Assembly: GCA_947177675.1 (NCBI GenBank)
Contig: CAMWVK010000001.1
Span: forward strand, 1-24,465
Direction of reading: 5' to 3'
From: an uncultured Mucispirillum sp.
Lineage (GTDB): Bacteria > Chrysiogenota > Deferribacteres > Deferribacterales > Mucispirillaceae
Length of the DNA stretch: 24,465 bases
The notes beneath the pieces are model-generated. The model made no database searches. It was not told where the DNA came from and saw nothing but the letters and a program-made list of their open reading frames with translations. This document shows positions 14,520-24,395 of the stretch, piece by piece (position 1 is the stretch's first letter; every line of letters begins with the position of its first letter). A program made the position numbers and the translations under genes.

Positions 14520-15452
14520 ATGAGTGAAGAAAAAAAGAATATAGGAGGACAGGCTGTTATTGAAGGTGTTATGATGAGAGCCCCCAGCAAGTTTGTAATA
14601 GCTGTTCGCCAGCCTAACGGCACGATTGCAGTTAAAAGAGATGATATAAAGCTTGATTCTAATAAAATCTTAAAGAAACCTATTCTTCGTGGTTTAATAG
14701 GTCTTTATGATGCATTAGTATTAGGTATAAAAGCATTAAATTTTTCAGCAGAAAAAGCAATGCCTGACGAATTTGAAAAAGAGGGCAAATCATCTAAATT
14801 AGAAACACTTTTTTCAATGGCATTAGGTCTGCTTTTAGGTGTAGTGTTGTTTTTATACCTGCCCTTGCAGCTTACAGAATTATCTAAAAAGCTATTTCCT
14901 GTTATTGAGCATTCATTTTTAGTGTTTAATTTAGTTGATGGTGTTTTAAGAATAATATTTTTTGTGCTTTATTTATTAATTATATCCCAGATGAAAGATA
15001 TAAAAAGAGTATTTTCTTATCATGGAGCAGAGCATAAGTGTATATTTACTTATGAAGCAGGTCAGGAATTAACAGTTGAAAATGCAAGAAAAATGAGCAG
15101 ATTTCACCCAAGATGCGGAACAAGTTTTCTGCTTATTGTATTAATTGTTTCTATTTTTGTATTTTCATTAATTCCAAAAGATTCTCACTTTTTAATAAAA
15201 CTTGGCTCACGGGTTATTTTTCTGCCCCTTATAGCAGGCATTAGTTATGAAATACTTAAATTAAGCGGAAAATATGCAGATAATTTTATAGTTAGAATAT
15301 TAATAGCACCAGGACTTTGGCTGCAGCGTATTACTACAAGAGAGCCAGATGATTCTATGCTTGAAGTTGCTATTGTTTCTATTAAAGAGGCATTAAGAAA
15401 AGATGAAGATGAAACATATCAAAAGCCTGATAATGTAGAATATTGTAATTAA
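14520..15452 (+). CDS. DUF1385 (YqhQ-like) integral membrane protein
   Basis: This is a 310-residue protein from the ATG at 14520. It has the family hallmarks: GGQAVIEGVMMR (9-20) in the N-terminal domain, HGAEHK (168-173) and HPRCGTSF (196-203). These His/Cys-containing motifs lie next to hydrophobic helices at about 96-118, 131-157, 200-219 and 230-246. YqhQ-type proteins are conserved membrane proteins of uncertain function, often encoded next to prfA or rpmE as here. The conserved His and Cys residues suggest metal binding or catalysis, but that is inference. The gene is followed after 18 bases by prfA, probably in the same transcript. Confidence 0.88.
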   Translation: MSEEKKNIGGQAVIEGVMMRAPSKFVIAVRQPNGTIAVKRDDIKLDSNKILKKPILRGLIGLYDALVLGIKALNFSAEKAMPDEFEKEGKSSKLETLFSMALGLLLGVVLFLYLPLQLTELSKKLFPVIEHSFLVFNLVDGVLRIIFFVLYLLIISQMKDIKRVFSYHGAEHKCIFTYEAGQELTVENARKMSRFHPRCGTSFLLIVLIVSIFVFSLIPKDSHFLIKLGSRVIFLPLIAGISYEILKLSGKYADNFIVRILIAPGLWLQRITTREPDDSMLEVAIVSIKEALRKDEDETYQKPDNVEYCN

Positions 15453-15470
15453 TTTAGGAGACAAAAGAAT

Positions 15471-16538
15471 ATGTATGATAAGTTAGAGGAAGTAGCTGCA
15501 CGATATGACGAATTAACAAATATGCTTTCAGACCCTGAAATATTAAAAGACCAGACAGCTTTTGCAAAATATTCAAAAGAGCATGCTGAAAAAAAACCTA
15601 TTGTAGAGACTTTTTTAAAATTAAAGGAAGTCAAACAGGCAGTGGAAGATGCTCAAGAAATATTAAAAGGTGATGATAAAGAATTAAAAGAGCTTGCAGA
15701 AATGGAAATAGAGGAAGCAAAAGAAACTATCCCTTTATTAGAGCATGAATTAAAACTTCTTCTTTTGCCAAAAGACCCTTATGCAGATAAAAATATATAT
15801 CTTGAAATAAGAGCTGGAACAGGAGGCGATGAAGCATCACTTTTTGCTGCAAACCTTTTTAGAATGTATACAAGATATGCCGAACTTAACAGGTGGAAAT
15901 TTGAAATTGTTGAAATGAATGAAACTGGTGTTGGCGGTTATAAAGAGATAATTGCTGCAATCCGTGGAAAATCAGTATATAGCAAATTAAAATATGAAAG
16001 TGGCGGCCACCGTGTTCAGCGTATTCCAGATACAGAATCTTCAGGCAGAATACATACTTCTGCCTGCACCGTAGCAGTTCTTCCTGAAGCAGATGATGTG
16101 GAAGTGCAGATTGAACCAAAAGATTTGCGTATTGATGTATATCGTTCTGGCGGTGCAGGTGGTCAGCATGTAAACACAACTGACTCAGCAGTTCGTATTA
16201 CTCACCTGCCAACAAATATAGTAGTTACATGTCAGGATGAAAGAAGCCAGATTAAAAATAAAGAAAAAGCAATGAAATTATTAAAATCAAGGCTTTTGGA
16301 AGAAGAAATCAGGAAAGCAGAAACGGAGCGTTCTGAAGAAAGAAGACTGCAGGTTGGCTCAGGCGACCGTTCTGAAAGAATAAGAACATATAACTTTCCG
16401 CAAAACAGGCTTACAGACCACAGGATTAATTTAACAGTTTACAGCCTTGATAAAGTAATGGAAGGTGAACTGGAAGAAATTTTAGAAGCACTGGCTGCTT
16501 ATGACCAGGCTGAAAGATTAAAAAGTGCTGGATTATAA
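15471..16538 (+). CDS. prfA: Peptide chain release factor 1
   Basis: This 355-residue protein is RF1, which releases peptides at UAG and UAA. The tripeptide anticodon region reads '[23 protein letters not shown]', with the PxT form (PDT, 186-188) that marks RF1 rather than RF2 (SPF). The GGQ hydrolysis motif is at 230-232 in '[15 protein letters not shown]'. AGGAG lies 10 bases before the ATG. prmC, whose product methylates the GGQ glutamine, follows 2 bases after the stop, a standard functional pair. Confidence 0.97.
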   Translation: MYDKLEEVAARYDELTNMLSDPEILKDQTAFAKYSKEHAEKKPIVETFLKLKEVKQAVEDAQEILKGDDKELKELAEMEIEEAKETIPLLEHELKLLLLPKDPYADKNIYLEIRAGTGGDEASLFAANLFRMYTRYAELNRWKFEIVEMNETGVGGYKEIIAAIRGKSVYSKLKYESGGHRVQRIPDTESSGRIHTSACTVAVLPEADDVEVQIEPKDLRIDVYRSGGAGGQHVNTTDSAVRITHLPTNIVVTCQDERSQIKNKEKAMKLLKSRLLEEEIRKAETERSEERRLQVGSGDRSERIRTYNFPQNRLTDHRINLTVYSLDKVMEGELEEILEALAAYDQAERLKSAGL

Positions 16539-16540
16539 TT

Positions 16541-17365
16541 TTGACTGCAAACCAGTTTATAAAAAGGGTAGAAAAATATAATCTGCCCTTTTCTCAAATT
16601 TATGATTTAATTGCATTTATGCTTAATATTGATTATTCAGAGGCAAAATATGCCAGTGATAAAGAAATAGATGATGATAGGGCAGAACATATATTATATC
16701 AGCTTGAAAATAAAGAGCCATGTGCATATATAACAGGCAGGCGTGAATTTTACGGCAGAGAGTTTATAGTAAACCGTAACACTCTTATACCACGAGTAGA
16801 AACTGAAATATTAGTGGAAGAAGTAATAAAAAGATATAAAAATGCAGAAAAGATAGAGCTTATTGATATATGTTCAGGAAGCGGAGCAATAGGTTTAACT
16901 CTTATGCATGAGATTAATATATCTTTTTTAACACTTTTAGATATAGATGAAAAATCATTAGCCGTATCAAAACAGAATGCAGAAAAGTTTAATATTATAA
17001 AAAATATAGAATTTTTGTGCAGTGATATATTAAACTATACTACTGAAAAAAAATATGATATAGTAGTCTGCAATCCGCCATATATAGCAGAAAATGAATA
17101 TTGCTTCTTGCAGGAAGAAGTAAAAAAAGAACCTTATCATGCTTTAGTTGCAGAAGATAATGGACTTGTTTTTTATAAAAAAATATTGAGTAATTTTGAA
17201 ATATTGTGTAAAAGTAACGGAGTAATATTTTTTGAAATAGGAGCATATCAGGCACCCAGTGTGATTGATTATGCTGCTGCATATAACCTTTATGCAGAAT
17301 GTGTTAAAGATTACAGCGGCAATGATAGAGTAATTATAGTTAAAAACAGTAAAAGAGGTATTTAA
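16541..17365 (+). CDS. prmC: Release factor glutamine methyltransferase PrmC (HemK)
   Basis: This 274-residue class I SAM-dependent methyltransferase modifies the glutamine of the GGQ motif in release factors. It has an N-terminal helical substrate domain (about 1-75), 'FYGREFIVNRNTLIPRVETEILV' (the usual PRPETE reads PRVETE here), the SAM-binding loop 'DICSGSGAIGLTL' (109-121), and the catalytic NPPY (178-181). The start is TTG at 16541, directly after the prfA stop. There is only a weak ribosome site, so translation probably depends on coupling with prfA. The next ATG would remove 26 residues of the N-terminal domain. The last base overlaps the murA start. Confidence 0.94.
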   Translation: MTANQFIKRVEKYNLPFSQIYDLIAFMLNIDYSEAKYASDKEIDDDRAEHILYQLENKEPCAYITGRREFYGREFIVNRNTLIPRVETEILVEEVIKRYKNAEKIELIDICSGSGAIGLTLMHEINISFLTLLDIDEKSLAVSKQNAEKFNIIKNIEFLCSDILNYTTEKKYDIVVCNPPYIAENEYCFLQEEVKKEPYHALVAEDNGLVFYKKILSNFEILCKSNGVIFFEIGAYQAPSVIDYAAAYNLYAECVKDYSGNDRVIIVKNSKRGI

Positions 17366-18627
17366 TGGAAAAACTTATTATAGAAAGCTGTCAAGCATTA
17401 CATGGAGAAGTAGTAATAAGCGGTGCAAAAAATTCATCACTGCCTATTCTTGCTGCAACAATTTTAGCAGCAGGCTCATACCATATATGCAATATACCAG
17501 CTTTAAGAGATATAAGAACAATGTTCAAACTTCTTAAAAATGTTGGTATAGATTCTAGTTTTGAAAATAACAGTGCTGTTTTAACAAATAATGATAGTGA
17601 AGAATTTGAAGCACCTTATGAGCTTGTGAAAACAATGCGTGCTTCTATTTTAGTATTAGGGCCGCTGCTTGCAAAAAAAGGCAGGGCAAAAGTATCACTT
17701 CCCGGCGGATGTGCAATTGGAGAAAGACCAGTTGATTTACATATTGCAGCTCTTGAAAAAATGGGTGCAAAAATAGAAGTAAAAGACGGTTATATATTTG
17801 CAGAATGTAAGAAATTAACAGGCAAAGAAATCATATTTGATAAAGTTACAGTTACAGGTACAGAAAATATTATGATGGCTGCAGCAATAGCTGAAGGCAC
17901 TACAATATTAAAAAATGCTGCCCAAGAGCCAGAAGTGCAGGATTTAGCAGATTTTCTTCGTAAAATGGGTGTTCATATTGAAGGTGACGGCACAAATACA
18001 ATTACTATACATGGTGTAGAAAAACTGCACAGTGCTGACCATAAAGTTATGGCAGATAGAATTGAAGCTGGCACATTTTTATGTGCAGCAGCAGGTGTGG
18101 GAGGCAATATTACACTAAAAAAATGTCCAGTAAATGCTCTTGATGCTGTTATAGAAAAACTTCGTCTTGCAGGGCTTGAAATAAATATTATTGATGAAGA
18201 AACAATTAATGCAAAAATGAATGGAAAAATAAAAGCAGTTAATGTTCAGACAGCACCATATCCTGCTTTTCCAACTGATATGCAGGCTCAGTTTATGGCA
18301 GTAATGATTAAAAGTGATGGTGTATCAGTAATTAATGAATCTATTTTTGAAAACAGATTTATGCATGTTCCAGAACTTAAAAGAATGGGAGCAGATATAT
18401 CGTTAAATGATTCAAATGCTGTGGTAAAAGGTGTTCCAAATTTTAGTGGTGCACCAGTTATGGCTTCTGATTTAAGAGCAAGTGCAGGACTTGTTATTGC
18501 GGCACTTATGGCAGACCATACAAGTTCTGTGCATAGAATATATCATTTAGACAGAGGCTATGAGGGTTTTGAGAAAAAACTTAACAGTCTTGGTGCAAGA
18601 ATAATCAGGATAGAAGATAATGAGTAA
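17365..18627 (+). CDS. murA: UDP-N-acetylglucosamine 1-carboxyvinyltransferase MurA
   Basis: This 420-residue enzyme carries out the first committed step of peptidoglycan synthesis, transferring enolpyruvate from PEP to UDP-GlcNAc in the cytoplasm. It has 'ISGAKNSSLPILAATIL' with Lys22/Asn23, and the active-site loop 'LPGGCAIGERPVDLH' with Cys116. Cys116 corresponds to E. coli Cys115, the fosfomycin target, so the enzyme should be of the fosfomycin-sensitive type. 'TDMQAQFMAVM' and 'ENRFMHVPELKRMGADI' also match. A GAGG site is 5-6 bases before the ATG. The start shares one base with the prmC stop, and the end overlaps hisG by 8 bases. Confidence 0.97.
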   Translation: MEKLIIESCQALHGEVVISGAKNSSLPILAATILAAGSYHICNIPALRDIRTMFKLLKNVGIDSSFENNSAVLTNNDSEEFEAPYELVKTMRASILVLGPLLAKKGRAKVSLPGGCAIGERPVDLHIAALEKMGAKIEVKDGYIFAECKKLTGKEIIFDKVTVTGTENIMMAAAIAEGTTILKNAAQEPEVQDLADFLRKMGVHIEGDGTNTITIHGVEKLHSADHKVMADRIEAGTFLCAAAGVGGNITLKKCPVNALDAVIEKLRLAGLEINIIDEETINAKMNGKIKAVNVQTAPYPAFPTDMQAQFMAVMIKSDGVSVINESIFENRFMHVPELKRMGADISLNDSNAVVKGVPNFSGAPVMASDLRASAGLVIAALMADHTSSVHRIYHLDRGYEGFEKKLNSLGARIIRIEDNE

Positions 18628-19243
18628 TACAATACGAATAGCTTTGCCAAAAGGCAGACTGGCAGAAGAAACTCTTGAATTATTTATAAAAAAAGGCATC
18701 TGTAGAAATGATGTTGTAGATTTTAATTCAAGAAAACTTATTTTTACAGATGAAGAAAATGATATAAGCTTTCTTTTAATTAGAAATACAGATATACCTG
18801 CTTATGTAGAATATGGTGCTGCAGATTTTGGTGTTGCAGGTAAAGATGTGCTTGCAGAAAGCAAAAGTCCCCTTTATGAGTTTATGGATTTAGGGTTTGG
18901 ATACTGCAGGCTTTGTTCTGCTGGTATTGCTGGCAAAGATAATTCTTACAGACAAAATATGAAAATTGCTACAAAATATCCACATATAACTAAAGAATAC
19001 TTTGCTAAAAAAGGTATTATGGTAGATATTATTAAACTTTACGGCTCCATAGAGATTGCACCAATTGCAGGGCTTTCTGATTTGATTGTAGATTTAGTAT
19101 CAACTGGTGAAACAATGCGGAAAAATGGTCTTTGTGAAGTAGAAACTATTATGGAATCAACAGCAAGGCTTGTAGCAAATAAAAGTTTATCAAGAGCCAA
19201 ATATTTAAGAATAAAAGAGATTTTAAACTTACTGGAGCAATAA
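18620..19243 (+). CDS. hisG: ATP phosphoribosyltransferase, short form HisG
   Basis: This 207-residue protein catalyses the first step of histidine synthesis, joining ATP and PRPP. It starts 'IRIALPKGRLAEETLELF', has 'YGAADFGVAGKDVLAE' (65-80), and carries the family signature around 'YGSIEIAPIAGLSDLIVDLVSTGETM' (141-166). The length is that of the short form, which lacks the C-terminal regulatory domain of the roughly 300-residue HisG. Short HisG needs the regulatory partner HisZ, which is not in this window. The start overlaps the murA end by 8 bases, so it is translationally coupled and lies apart from other his genes. Confidence 0.95.
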   Translation: MSNTIRIALPKGRLAEETLELFIKKGICRNDVVDFNSRKLIFTDEENDISFLLIRNTDIPAYVEYGAADFGVAGKDVLAESKSPLYEFMDLGFGYCRLCSAGIAGKDNSYRQNMKIATKYPHITKEYFAKKGIMVDIIKLYGSIEIAPIAGLSDLIVDLVSTGETMRKNGLCEVETIMESTARLVANKSLSRAKYLRIKEILNLLEQ

Positions 19244-19251
19244 TTATAATT

Positions 19252-21525
19252 ATGAAAAGAATATGCCTTATTTTTTTTACGGCTGTTATTGCAATAACAT
19301 CTTTTAATATAAATCTCATCTATGCTGCTGTTATAGATGAAGTTCGTTTTGAAGGAAATAAACGCATACCTGATACAAGAATAACTCCATATCTTATAAA
19401 AGCAGGTAAAGAGTTTGATATTAAAGAATTTAATCAAAGTATAAAAAAATTATATGGCACAGGTCTTTTCTTAAATATTGATGGCGATTTATCCGTTGAT
19501 GGTGATAAATTTGTTTTAACATATATACTTGAAGAAATGCCTATTATAGGAAGTATTATATTTAAAGGCAATAAAGAAGTAAAAAACTCTAAATTGAAGG
19601 AAGATTTCCCTTTTAAAACGGGTTCTGTCTTAAATTTTTCAAGTCTTGAAAAAGCTCTTTCAAAAATCAGAACAGTATATGAAGAAGAAAATAGATATGG
19701 CACTCAGGTTAAATTCAGAATAGAGCCAAGAACAGTAAACAGTGTTGATATTTATTTTGACATAGAAGAAAAACCAAAAGCAAAAATTTATAATATATAT
19801 ATATATGGCAATGATAATATTACACGGGATGCAATAGTTGCAGCTATTCCAACAAAAGAGCGTGGTTTCTGGTCGTTTATTACAAGCAGTGGTAAAATAT
19901 CACAGGAAATGATGGATGCAGATAGAGAATTAATCAGAATGTTATATCTTGAAAAAGGTTATGCAAAAGTATCTGTTGGTTACCCTGAATTAGTATATGA
20001 AAAAGATGCACCAGATAGAGCAAGCCTTTATTTCAGAGTTCAGGAAAATGATCAGTATTTTGTCCGCTCTGTTGACATTATGGGTAATGAAAAACTTTCA
20101 AAAGATGAGCTTTCAAAATATATCAGTTTAAAACCAAAAGATGTGTTTAATATTCGCAAATATCAGGAAGATATTGCAAAACTTACAGAAGCATATACGG
20201 CTATTGGTTATGCTTATGCAAATATTGAGCCTGTTATTAATCTTGATGATGAAACAAAAGAAGTTGATATTACATATAAAGTGGAAGAAAGTTTCCTTGT
20301 TCATATTGGCAGGATAAATATTAAAGGCAACACTGTTACAAATGACCGTGTAATAAGACGCCAGATTGACCAAATGGAAGGAGCTCTTTATAACAGCCGT
20401 CTAATCCGTGAAGCAAAAGCCAATACAATGGGAACAGGATATTTTGAAAATGTTCAGATAGCTGAAAAAAATGTTACAAAAGATGTTGTAGATTTAGATG
20501 TAACAGTTAAAGAGCAGTCTACAGGAACATTTAGTTTAGGTGCTGCTTATTCTACAATAGACGGCCTTTTAGGTATGGTGCAGTTATCTCGTAACAACTT
20601 TATGGGCTGGGGACATTCTCTTTCATTAAGGGCAGAAATATCTCAAGAAAGAATGGACTTTTATTTCAGCTATACAGACCCATGGCTTTTTGACTGGCCA
20701 GTGTCAGCTGGTATAGACTTATTTTCCCTTGAAAGGGAATGGTATGAATACAGCAGGCGTTCTGTTGGTGGAGCACTGCGTTTAGGGCACTCTATCATAA
20801 AACGCAGACTTTTTATGAACTACAGGTTTTCCATTTATACTGTAGATATATTTGATATACAAAATGATGCATCTTATTATGTAAGGCAGCAGCAGGGTAT
20901 GCTTGAAACCCACAGCTTTTCTCCATCTATTATGTGGAACAGTCTTGATAACCCTATGGACCCAACACGAGGAAACAAAAGCCAGCTTTATTTTGATTTT
21001 GCAGGCAGTTTCTTAGGTGGTGATGCTCAGTTCTTTAAAATAGGAGCGGAAACTACTCAGTATTTTCCACTTGCTTTCAATGGAGCTCTAGGCTTTATGC
21101 TGCATGGTGAAGCAGGTTATATTACATCTATTAAAGAAGGTGTGCCACTGCCTGTTGATGAAAGATTTCGTCTTGGTGGTATTAATAGTATTAGAGGTTA
21201 TGATTATGGCGATATAAGCCCTATTGATAAAGACGGTCATAGATATGGTGGCGATGCATACTATCAAGTAAATGCAGAGTTTATTTTCCCTATTAAACAG
21301 GATATTAAATTAAAAGGTGTAGTATTTGTGGATATGGGGCAGTCAGTAGATACTAAAACAGAAAACTATTTTGGTAAAATGCCGCTTTTTACTGCTGGTG
21401 TAGGATTAAGATGGGTAACACCAATGGGACCATTTAGAATTGAATGGGGTTACAAACTTAATAGAGAAGCCCATGACACTGCACAGCCATATAAATTTGA
21501 ATTTTCTATTGGTGGAACATTCTAA
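19252..21525 (+). CDS. bamA: Outer membrane protein assembly factor BamA
   Basis: This 757-residue protein is the Omp85-family core of the BAM complex, which folds beta-barrels into the outer membrane. A signal peptide (1-25, cut after IYA) is followed by a series of POTRA domains, probably five (about 27-425). Recurring segments include 'VRFEGNKRIPDTRI', 'IYGNDNITRDAIV', 'IMGNEKLSKDEL' and 'NIKGNTVTNDRVIRRQI'. A C-terminal 16-strand barrel follows (about 430-757). The conserved L6 loop motif is IRGY at 647-650, and the last residue is Phe (GGTF), the usual outer-membrane signal. The nearest ribosome site (GGAG, 14 bases upstream) is far, so coupling from hisG may help. ompH and the lipid A genes follow. 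Confidence 0.95.
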   Translation: MKRICLIFFTAVIAITSFNINLIYAAVIDEVRFEGNKRIPDTRITPYLIKAGKEFDIKEFNQSIKKLYGTGLFLNIDGDLSVDGDKFVLTYILEEMPIIGSIIFKGNKEVKNSKLKEDFPFKTGSVLNFSSLEKALSKIRTVYEEENRYGTQVKFRIEPRTVNSVDIYFDIEEKPKAKIYNIYIYGNDNITRDAIVAAIPTKERGFWSFITSSGKISQEMMDADRELIRMLYLEKGYAKVSVGYPELVYEKDAPDRASLYFRVQENDQYFVRSVDIMGNEKLSKDELSKYISLKPKDVFNIRKYQEDIAKLTEAYTAIGYAYANIEPVINLDDETKEVDITYKVEESFLVHIGRINIKGNTVTNDRVIRRQIDQMEGALYNSRLIREAKANTMGTGYFENVQIAEKNVTKDVVDLDVTVKEQSTGTFSLGAAYSTIDGLLGMVQLSRNNFMGWGHSLSLRAEISQERMDFYFSYTDPWLFDWPVSAGIDLFSLEREWYEYSRRSVGGALRLGHSIIKRRLFMNYRFSIYTVDIFDIQNDASYYVRQQQGMLETHSFSPSIMWNSLDNPMDPTRGNKSQLYFDFAGSFLGGDAQFFKIGAETTQYFPLAFNGALGFMLHGEAGYITSIKEGVPLPVDERFRLGGINSIRGYDYGDISPIDKDGHRYGGDAYYQVNAEFIFPIKQDIKLKGVVFVDMGQSVDTKTENYFGKMPLFTAGVGLRWVTPMGPFRIEWGYKLNREAHDTAQPYKFEFSIGGTF

Positions 21526-21614
21526 AAACTTGCCTGTATAGAAGAATTGTGCTATAACTATTAAAATTATTTTGTAAAAATAAATAAATTACAATATAAA
21601 AACAGGAGAATACA

Positions 21615-22142
21615 ATGAAAAAATCTTTATTATTAGTAGTTTTATTTTGCTTTTTAGCAGCTAACACTGTTTTTGCTCAAGGTAAGATAGCAATTATAGA
21701 TGTTCAGGCTGTTACTGTCCAGTCTAAAGCTGGTCAAAAATTAATTGATGAACTTAGAAGTTTAGAACAGGCTGCTTTGAAAAAAATAGAAACAAAAAGA
21801 GCTGAGGTAAAAAAATTAGCAGATAGCATTAATAATCAAAAAGCTTCTCTTTCTCCATCGGCATTACAAGACAAAAACCTTGAATTAAATAGAAAAAGTG
21901 TAGAATTTGAAAGGCTTGAAAAAGATTTGCAGGCAGAATTTCAAACAGCACAGGCTAAAAAATTGGATAGTGTTTTAAAAGAAGTTGAACCAGTTATCAA
22001 TGATTATGCAAAAGAAAAAGGTTTTGATTTAGTATTTATTGTTCAACCAGGTATTTTAGCTTATGCTAACCCCGCTGTTGATATAACAAAAGAAATTATT
22101 TCAAGATTTGATATTAAATGGTCAAAAAAAGGCACTAAATAA
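21615..22142 (+). CDS. OmpH/Skp-family periplasmic chaperone
   Basis: This 175-residue protein has a clear signal peptide (about 1-21, MKKSLLLVV... to VFA) followed by '[25 protein letters not shown]', the usual start of OmpH/Skp proteins. A long charged helical hairpin (about 50-125) is rich in Lys/Glu/Leu, and the end is '[36 protein letters not shown]'. Skp-type trimers hold unfolded outer-membrane proteins in the periplasm and deliver them to BamA, encoded just upstream. AGGAG lies 6 bases before the ATG. The 89-base gap after bamA shows no terminator. Confidence 0.93.
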   Translation: MKKSLLLVVLFCFLAANTVFAQGKIAIIDVQAVTVQSKAGQKLIDELRSLEQAALKKIETKRAEVKKLADSINNQKASLSPSALQDKNLELNRKSVEFERLEKDLQAEFQTAQAKKLDSVLKEVEPVINDYAKEKGFDLVFIVQPGILAYANPAVDITKEIISRFDIKWSKKGTK

Positions 22143-22156
22143 AAGGTAAGCTTTTT

Positions 22157-23167
22157 ATGGCACATCATAATATTAAAGTTAAGTTATCTAATATAGCTGC
22201 TCTTTTAGATGGTTTCTTACAAGGAGAAGATATTGAGATTACTGGTTTCTCTACACCAGAAAATCAGGAAAATGGCTCAATATGTATAATTTCATCAAAA
22301 CAGTATATTCAGTATATAAAAGATGGTAAGTCTTCAGCATATATTGTTGCAGAAGGTTTAAATATTGAAACAGATAAACCGTTAGTAATAGTCCAAGATA
22401 CAAGATATGCACTTGTGAAAATATTATCTTATATTTATCCAGCAGAGCAGGTAAAAGAATATGTTTCAAAATTTGCAGCAATAGATGAAAGTGCAGTTAT
22501 TGAAAATCCATGCCATATAGATAATTTTGTATCAGTTGGTAAAAATGTTCATATTGGTAAAAATACAAAAATTTATCCTAATGTAGTTATAGGTGATAAT
22601 GTTACAATAGGAGAAAACTGCATTATCTATGGTAATGTTACTTTGTATGAAAATGTTACTGTTGGAAATAATGTAATTATTCATGCTGGTACAGTTATTG
22701 GTGCAGATGGCTTTGGTTTTATACCGGGTGAAAATCCTGTAAAAATCCCACAAAAAGGTACTGTTATATTACATGATTTTGTAGAAGTTGGTGCAAATGC
22801 ATGTATAGACAGGGCAACAATAGGCTCAACAGAAATAGGCTTTGGAACAAAACTTGATGATTTAGTTATGGTTGGACATAACACTCATCTTGGTAAAGCA
22901 TGTTTAATTGCTAGTCAGGTTGGTTTCAGTGGCAGTATTAAGGCTGGAGATTTTATTGTCGCAGGTGGTCAGGTTGGCTTTGCAGACCATATTACAATAG
23001 CATCAGGCTCAATGTTTGGCGGTCAAAGTGGTGTGCCAGGCAGTATTGATAAAAAAGGTATGTATCTTGGCTCGCCTTGTATGGAATTTGGCAAGTTTGC
23101 TAAATCTCATGCAGTCTTTCAAGAACTGCCTGCATTAAAACGGAGGGTAAAAGACCTTGGAAAATAG
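22157..23167 (+). CDS. lpxD: UDP-3-O-acylglucosamine N-acyltransferase LpxD
   Basis: This 336-residue enzyme performs the third step of lipid A synthesis, adding the N-linked hydroxyacyl chain from acyl-ACP. The N-terminal uridine-binding domain (about 1-105) is followed by left-handed beta-helix hexapeptide repeats (about 106-310), visible as [IV]G-x-x spacing ('[26 protein letters not shown]'). The catalytic histidine is His241 in '[11 protein letters not shown]', and 'GADGFGFIP' (182-190) is also typical. The C-terminal helix is basic. AGGTAA lies upstream of the ATG, 14 bases after ompH. The 3' end overlaps the fabZ start by 11 bases. Confidence 0.95.
   Translation: MAHHNIKVKLSNIAALLDGFLQGEDIEITGFSTPENQENGSICIISSKQYIQYIKDGKSSAYIVAEGLNIETDKPLVIVQDTRYALVKILSYIYPAEQVKEYVSKFAAIDESAVIENPCHIDNFVSVGKNVHIGKNTKIYPNVVIGDNVTIGENCIIYGNVTLYENVTVGNNVIIHAGTVIGADGFGFIPGENPVKIPQKGTVILHDFVEVGANACIDRATIGSTEIGFGTKLDDLVMVGHNTHLGKACLIASQVGFSGSIKAGDFIVAGGQVGFADHITIASGSMFGGQSGVPGSIDKKGMYLGSPCMEFGKFAKSHAVFQELPALKRRVKDLGK
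23142..23147 (+). promoter_or_regulatory. Shine-Dalgarno site supporting the TTG start of fabZ
   Basis: GGAGGG within the end of lpxD lies 9 bases before the TTG at 23157. The next in-frame alternative, GTG at 23169, would be 21 bases away. Confidence 0.65.
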
Positions 23168-23603
23168 AGTGATAGAAATAGATGAAATAAAGCAAATTCT
23201 TCCACATAGGTATCCTTTTTTACTTGTGGATAGAGTTACAGAAATAACTGAGAATAAGATAGTTGGTTATAAAAATGTTACTGTTAATGAAGAATTTTTT
23301 AATGGTCATTTTCTAGATTTTCCTGTTATGCCGGGAGTATTAATAGTTGAAGCACTTGCTCAGATTTCTGGTATATTTGGCATTTTAAAAATGAAAGATG
23401 ATGGAACATATAAAGAAGGACTTAAAACATTATTTACAGGAATAAATAATGTTAAATTTTCTCACCCTGTAAGACCGGGGGACAGACTTACACTGGAAGC
23501 CGAATTTATTAAGCAAAAAATGGGTATCTGGTGGTTTAATGTTTGTGCAAAAGTTGATGATAAAACAGCTGTAAAAGCAGAATTATCTGCAGCATTAAAG
23601 TAA
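23157..23603 (+). CDS. fabZ: 3-hydroxyacyl-ACP dehydratase FabZ
   Basis: This 148-residue hot-dog-fold enzyme dehydrates 3-hydroxyacyl-ACP in fatty acid elongation and competes with LpxA/LpxD for the same hydroxyacyl substrates. It has '[14 protein letters not shown]' (14-27), the catalytic His51 in '[22 protein letters not shown]', and Glu65. The start is TTG, overlapping the end of lpxD by 11 bases, with GGAGGG at good spacing. The lpxD-fabZ-lpxA order balances lipid A against membrane phospholipid supply. Confidence 0.95.
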   Translation: MENRVIEIDEIKQILPHRYPFLLVDRVTEITENKIVGYKNVTVNEEFFNGHFLDFPVMPGVLIVEALAQISGIFGILKMKDDGTYKEGLKTLFTGINNVKFSHPVRPGDRLTLEAEFIKQKMGIWWFNVCAKVDDKTAVKAELSAALK

Positions 23604-23618
23604 TATAAGGGGGAATAT

Positions 23619-24395
23619 ATGGCAATACACCCAAGTGCAGAAGTGCATAAAAGTGCAATTGTAGCAGAAAGTGCTGAAATAGGCAGAAATGCTTATGTAG
23701 GACCACATTGTATAATCGGTGAAAATGTAAAAATAGGCATGAATGCTGTTGTAGAATGTCATACAGAAATAGGTGATAGAACTATTTTAGCACCAAATGC
23801 ACATGTGGGTGGTGCACCGCAGGATTATTCCTTTAAAAACGAAGATACAAAATTGATAATAGGCACAGACTGTCTTATAAGAGAGTTTGCACCAATACAC
23901 AGAGCCACAACAAAAGAAGACTGGAAAACAGTAATAGGTAATGGCTGCTTAATTATGGCTTTATCACATATTGGACATGACTGTAAATTTGGAAATAATG
24001 TTACGCTTGTAGCATCTATGATACCTGGTCATGTTCATGTAGATGATTATGTTTTAATTTCTGGCTATGCAGGAATACATCAGGGTGTTCATATTGGTAC
24101 AATGGCAATGGTTGCAGGTATGAGCCATATATCATTAGATGTGCCGCCATACTGTATTGCTGCAAACCCAATTAAAGGTAGAATTGCCGGACTTAATGTA
24201 GTTGGTTTGAAAAGGCGTGGAGTATCAAGCGAAGCAAGACGAGAGCTTGCTCGTGCTTTAAAAATATTTCTTGACAGGTCATATTCATTAGATGCTGCAA
24301 AAGAAAAGTTAAAAGAATTAGAGCAGTTTGATGAAGTTGTTACTTTTAGAAACTTTATAGAAGAATCTTCACGCAGAGGAATAACAAGAGTTTAA
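23619..24395 (+). CDS. lpxA: UDP-N-acetylglucosamine O-acyltransferase LpxA
   Basis: This 258-residue enzyme starts lipid A synthesis by adding a 3-hydroxyacyl chain to the 3-position of UDP-GlcNAc. Hexapeptide repeats fill about 1-180 ('VGPHCIIGENVKIGMNAVV'). The catalytic His120 (E. coli His125) lies in 'ALSHIGHDC', with His138 and His154 matching E. coli His144 and His160. Aligning back from 'DVPPY', the E. coli acyl-length ruler Gly173 is Gly167 here, which argues for a longer (C14-like) acyl chain. That is inference. A helical C-terminal domain (about 190-258) completes the normal length. GGGGG lies 5 bases before the ATG, 15 bases after fabZ. Confidence 0.96.
   Translation: MAIHPSAEVHKSAIVAESAEIGRNAYVGPHCIIGENVKIGMNAVVECHTEIGDRTILAPNAHVGGAPQDYSFKNEDTKLIIGTDCLIREFAPIHRATTKEDWKTVIGNGCLIMALSHIGHDCKFGNNVTLVASMIPGHVHVDDYVLISGYAGIHQGVHIGTMAMVAGMSHISLDVPPYCIAANPIKGRIAGLNVVGLKRRGVSSEARRELARALKIFLDRSYSLDAAKEKLKELEQFDEVVTFRNFIEESSRRGITRV

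Noticed and set aside
15886..16179. Long open frame on the minus strand within prfA
   Set aside because: It lies wholly opposite the conserved, functionally coherent RF1 gene and has low-complexity, His/Gln-rich content typical of antisense shadows.
21572..21600. TTGTAA-17-TATAAA promoter-like pair before ompH
   Set aside because: A start point 6-7 bases after the -10 box would fall inside the AGGAG ribosome site at 21604-21608, so it would not give a useful leader. The match is likely due to A+T richness.
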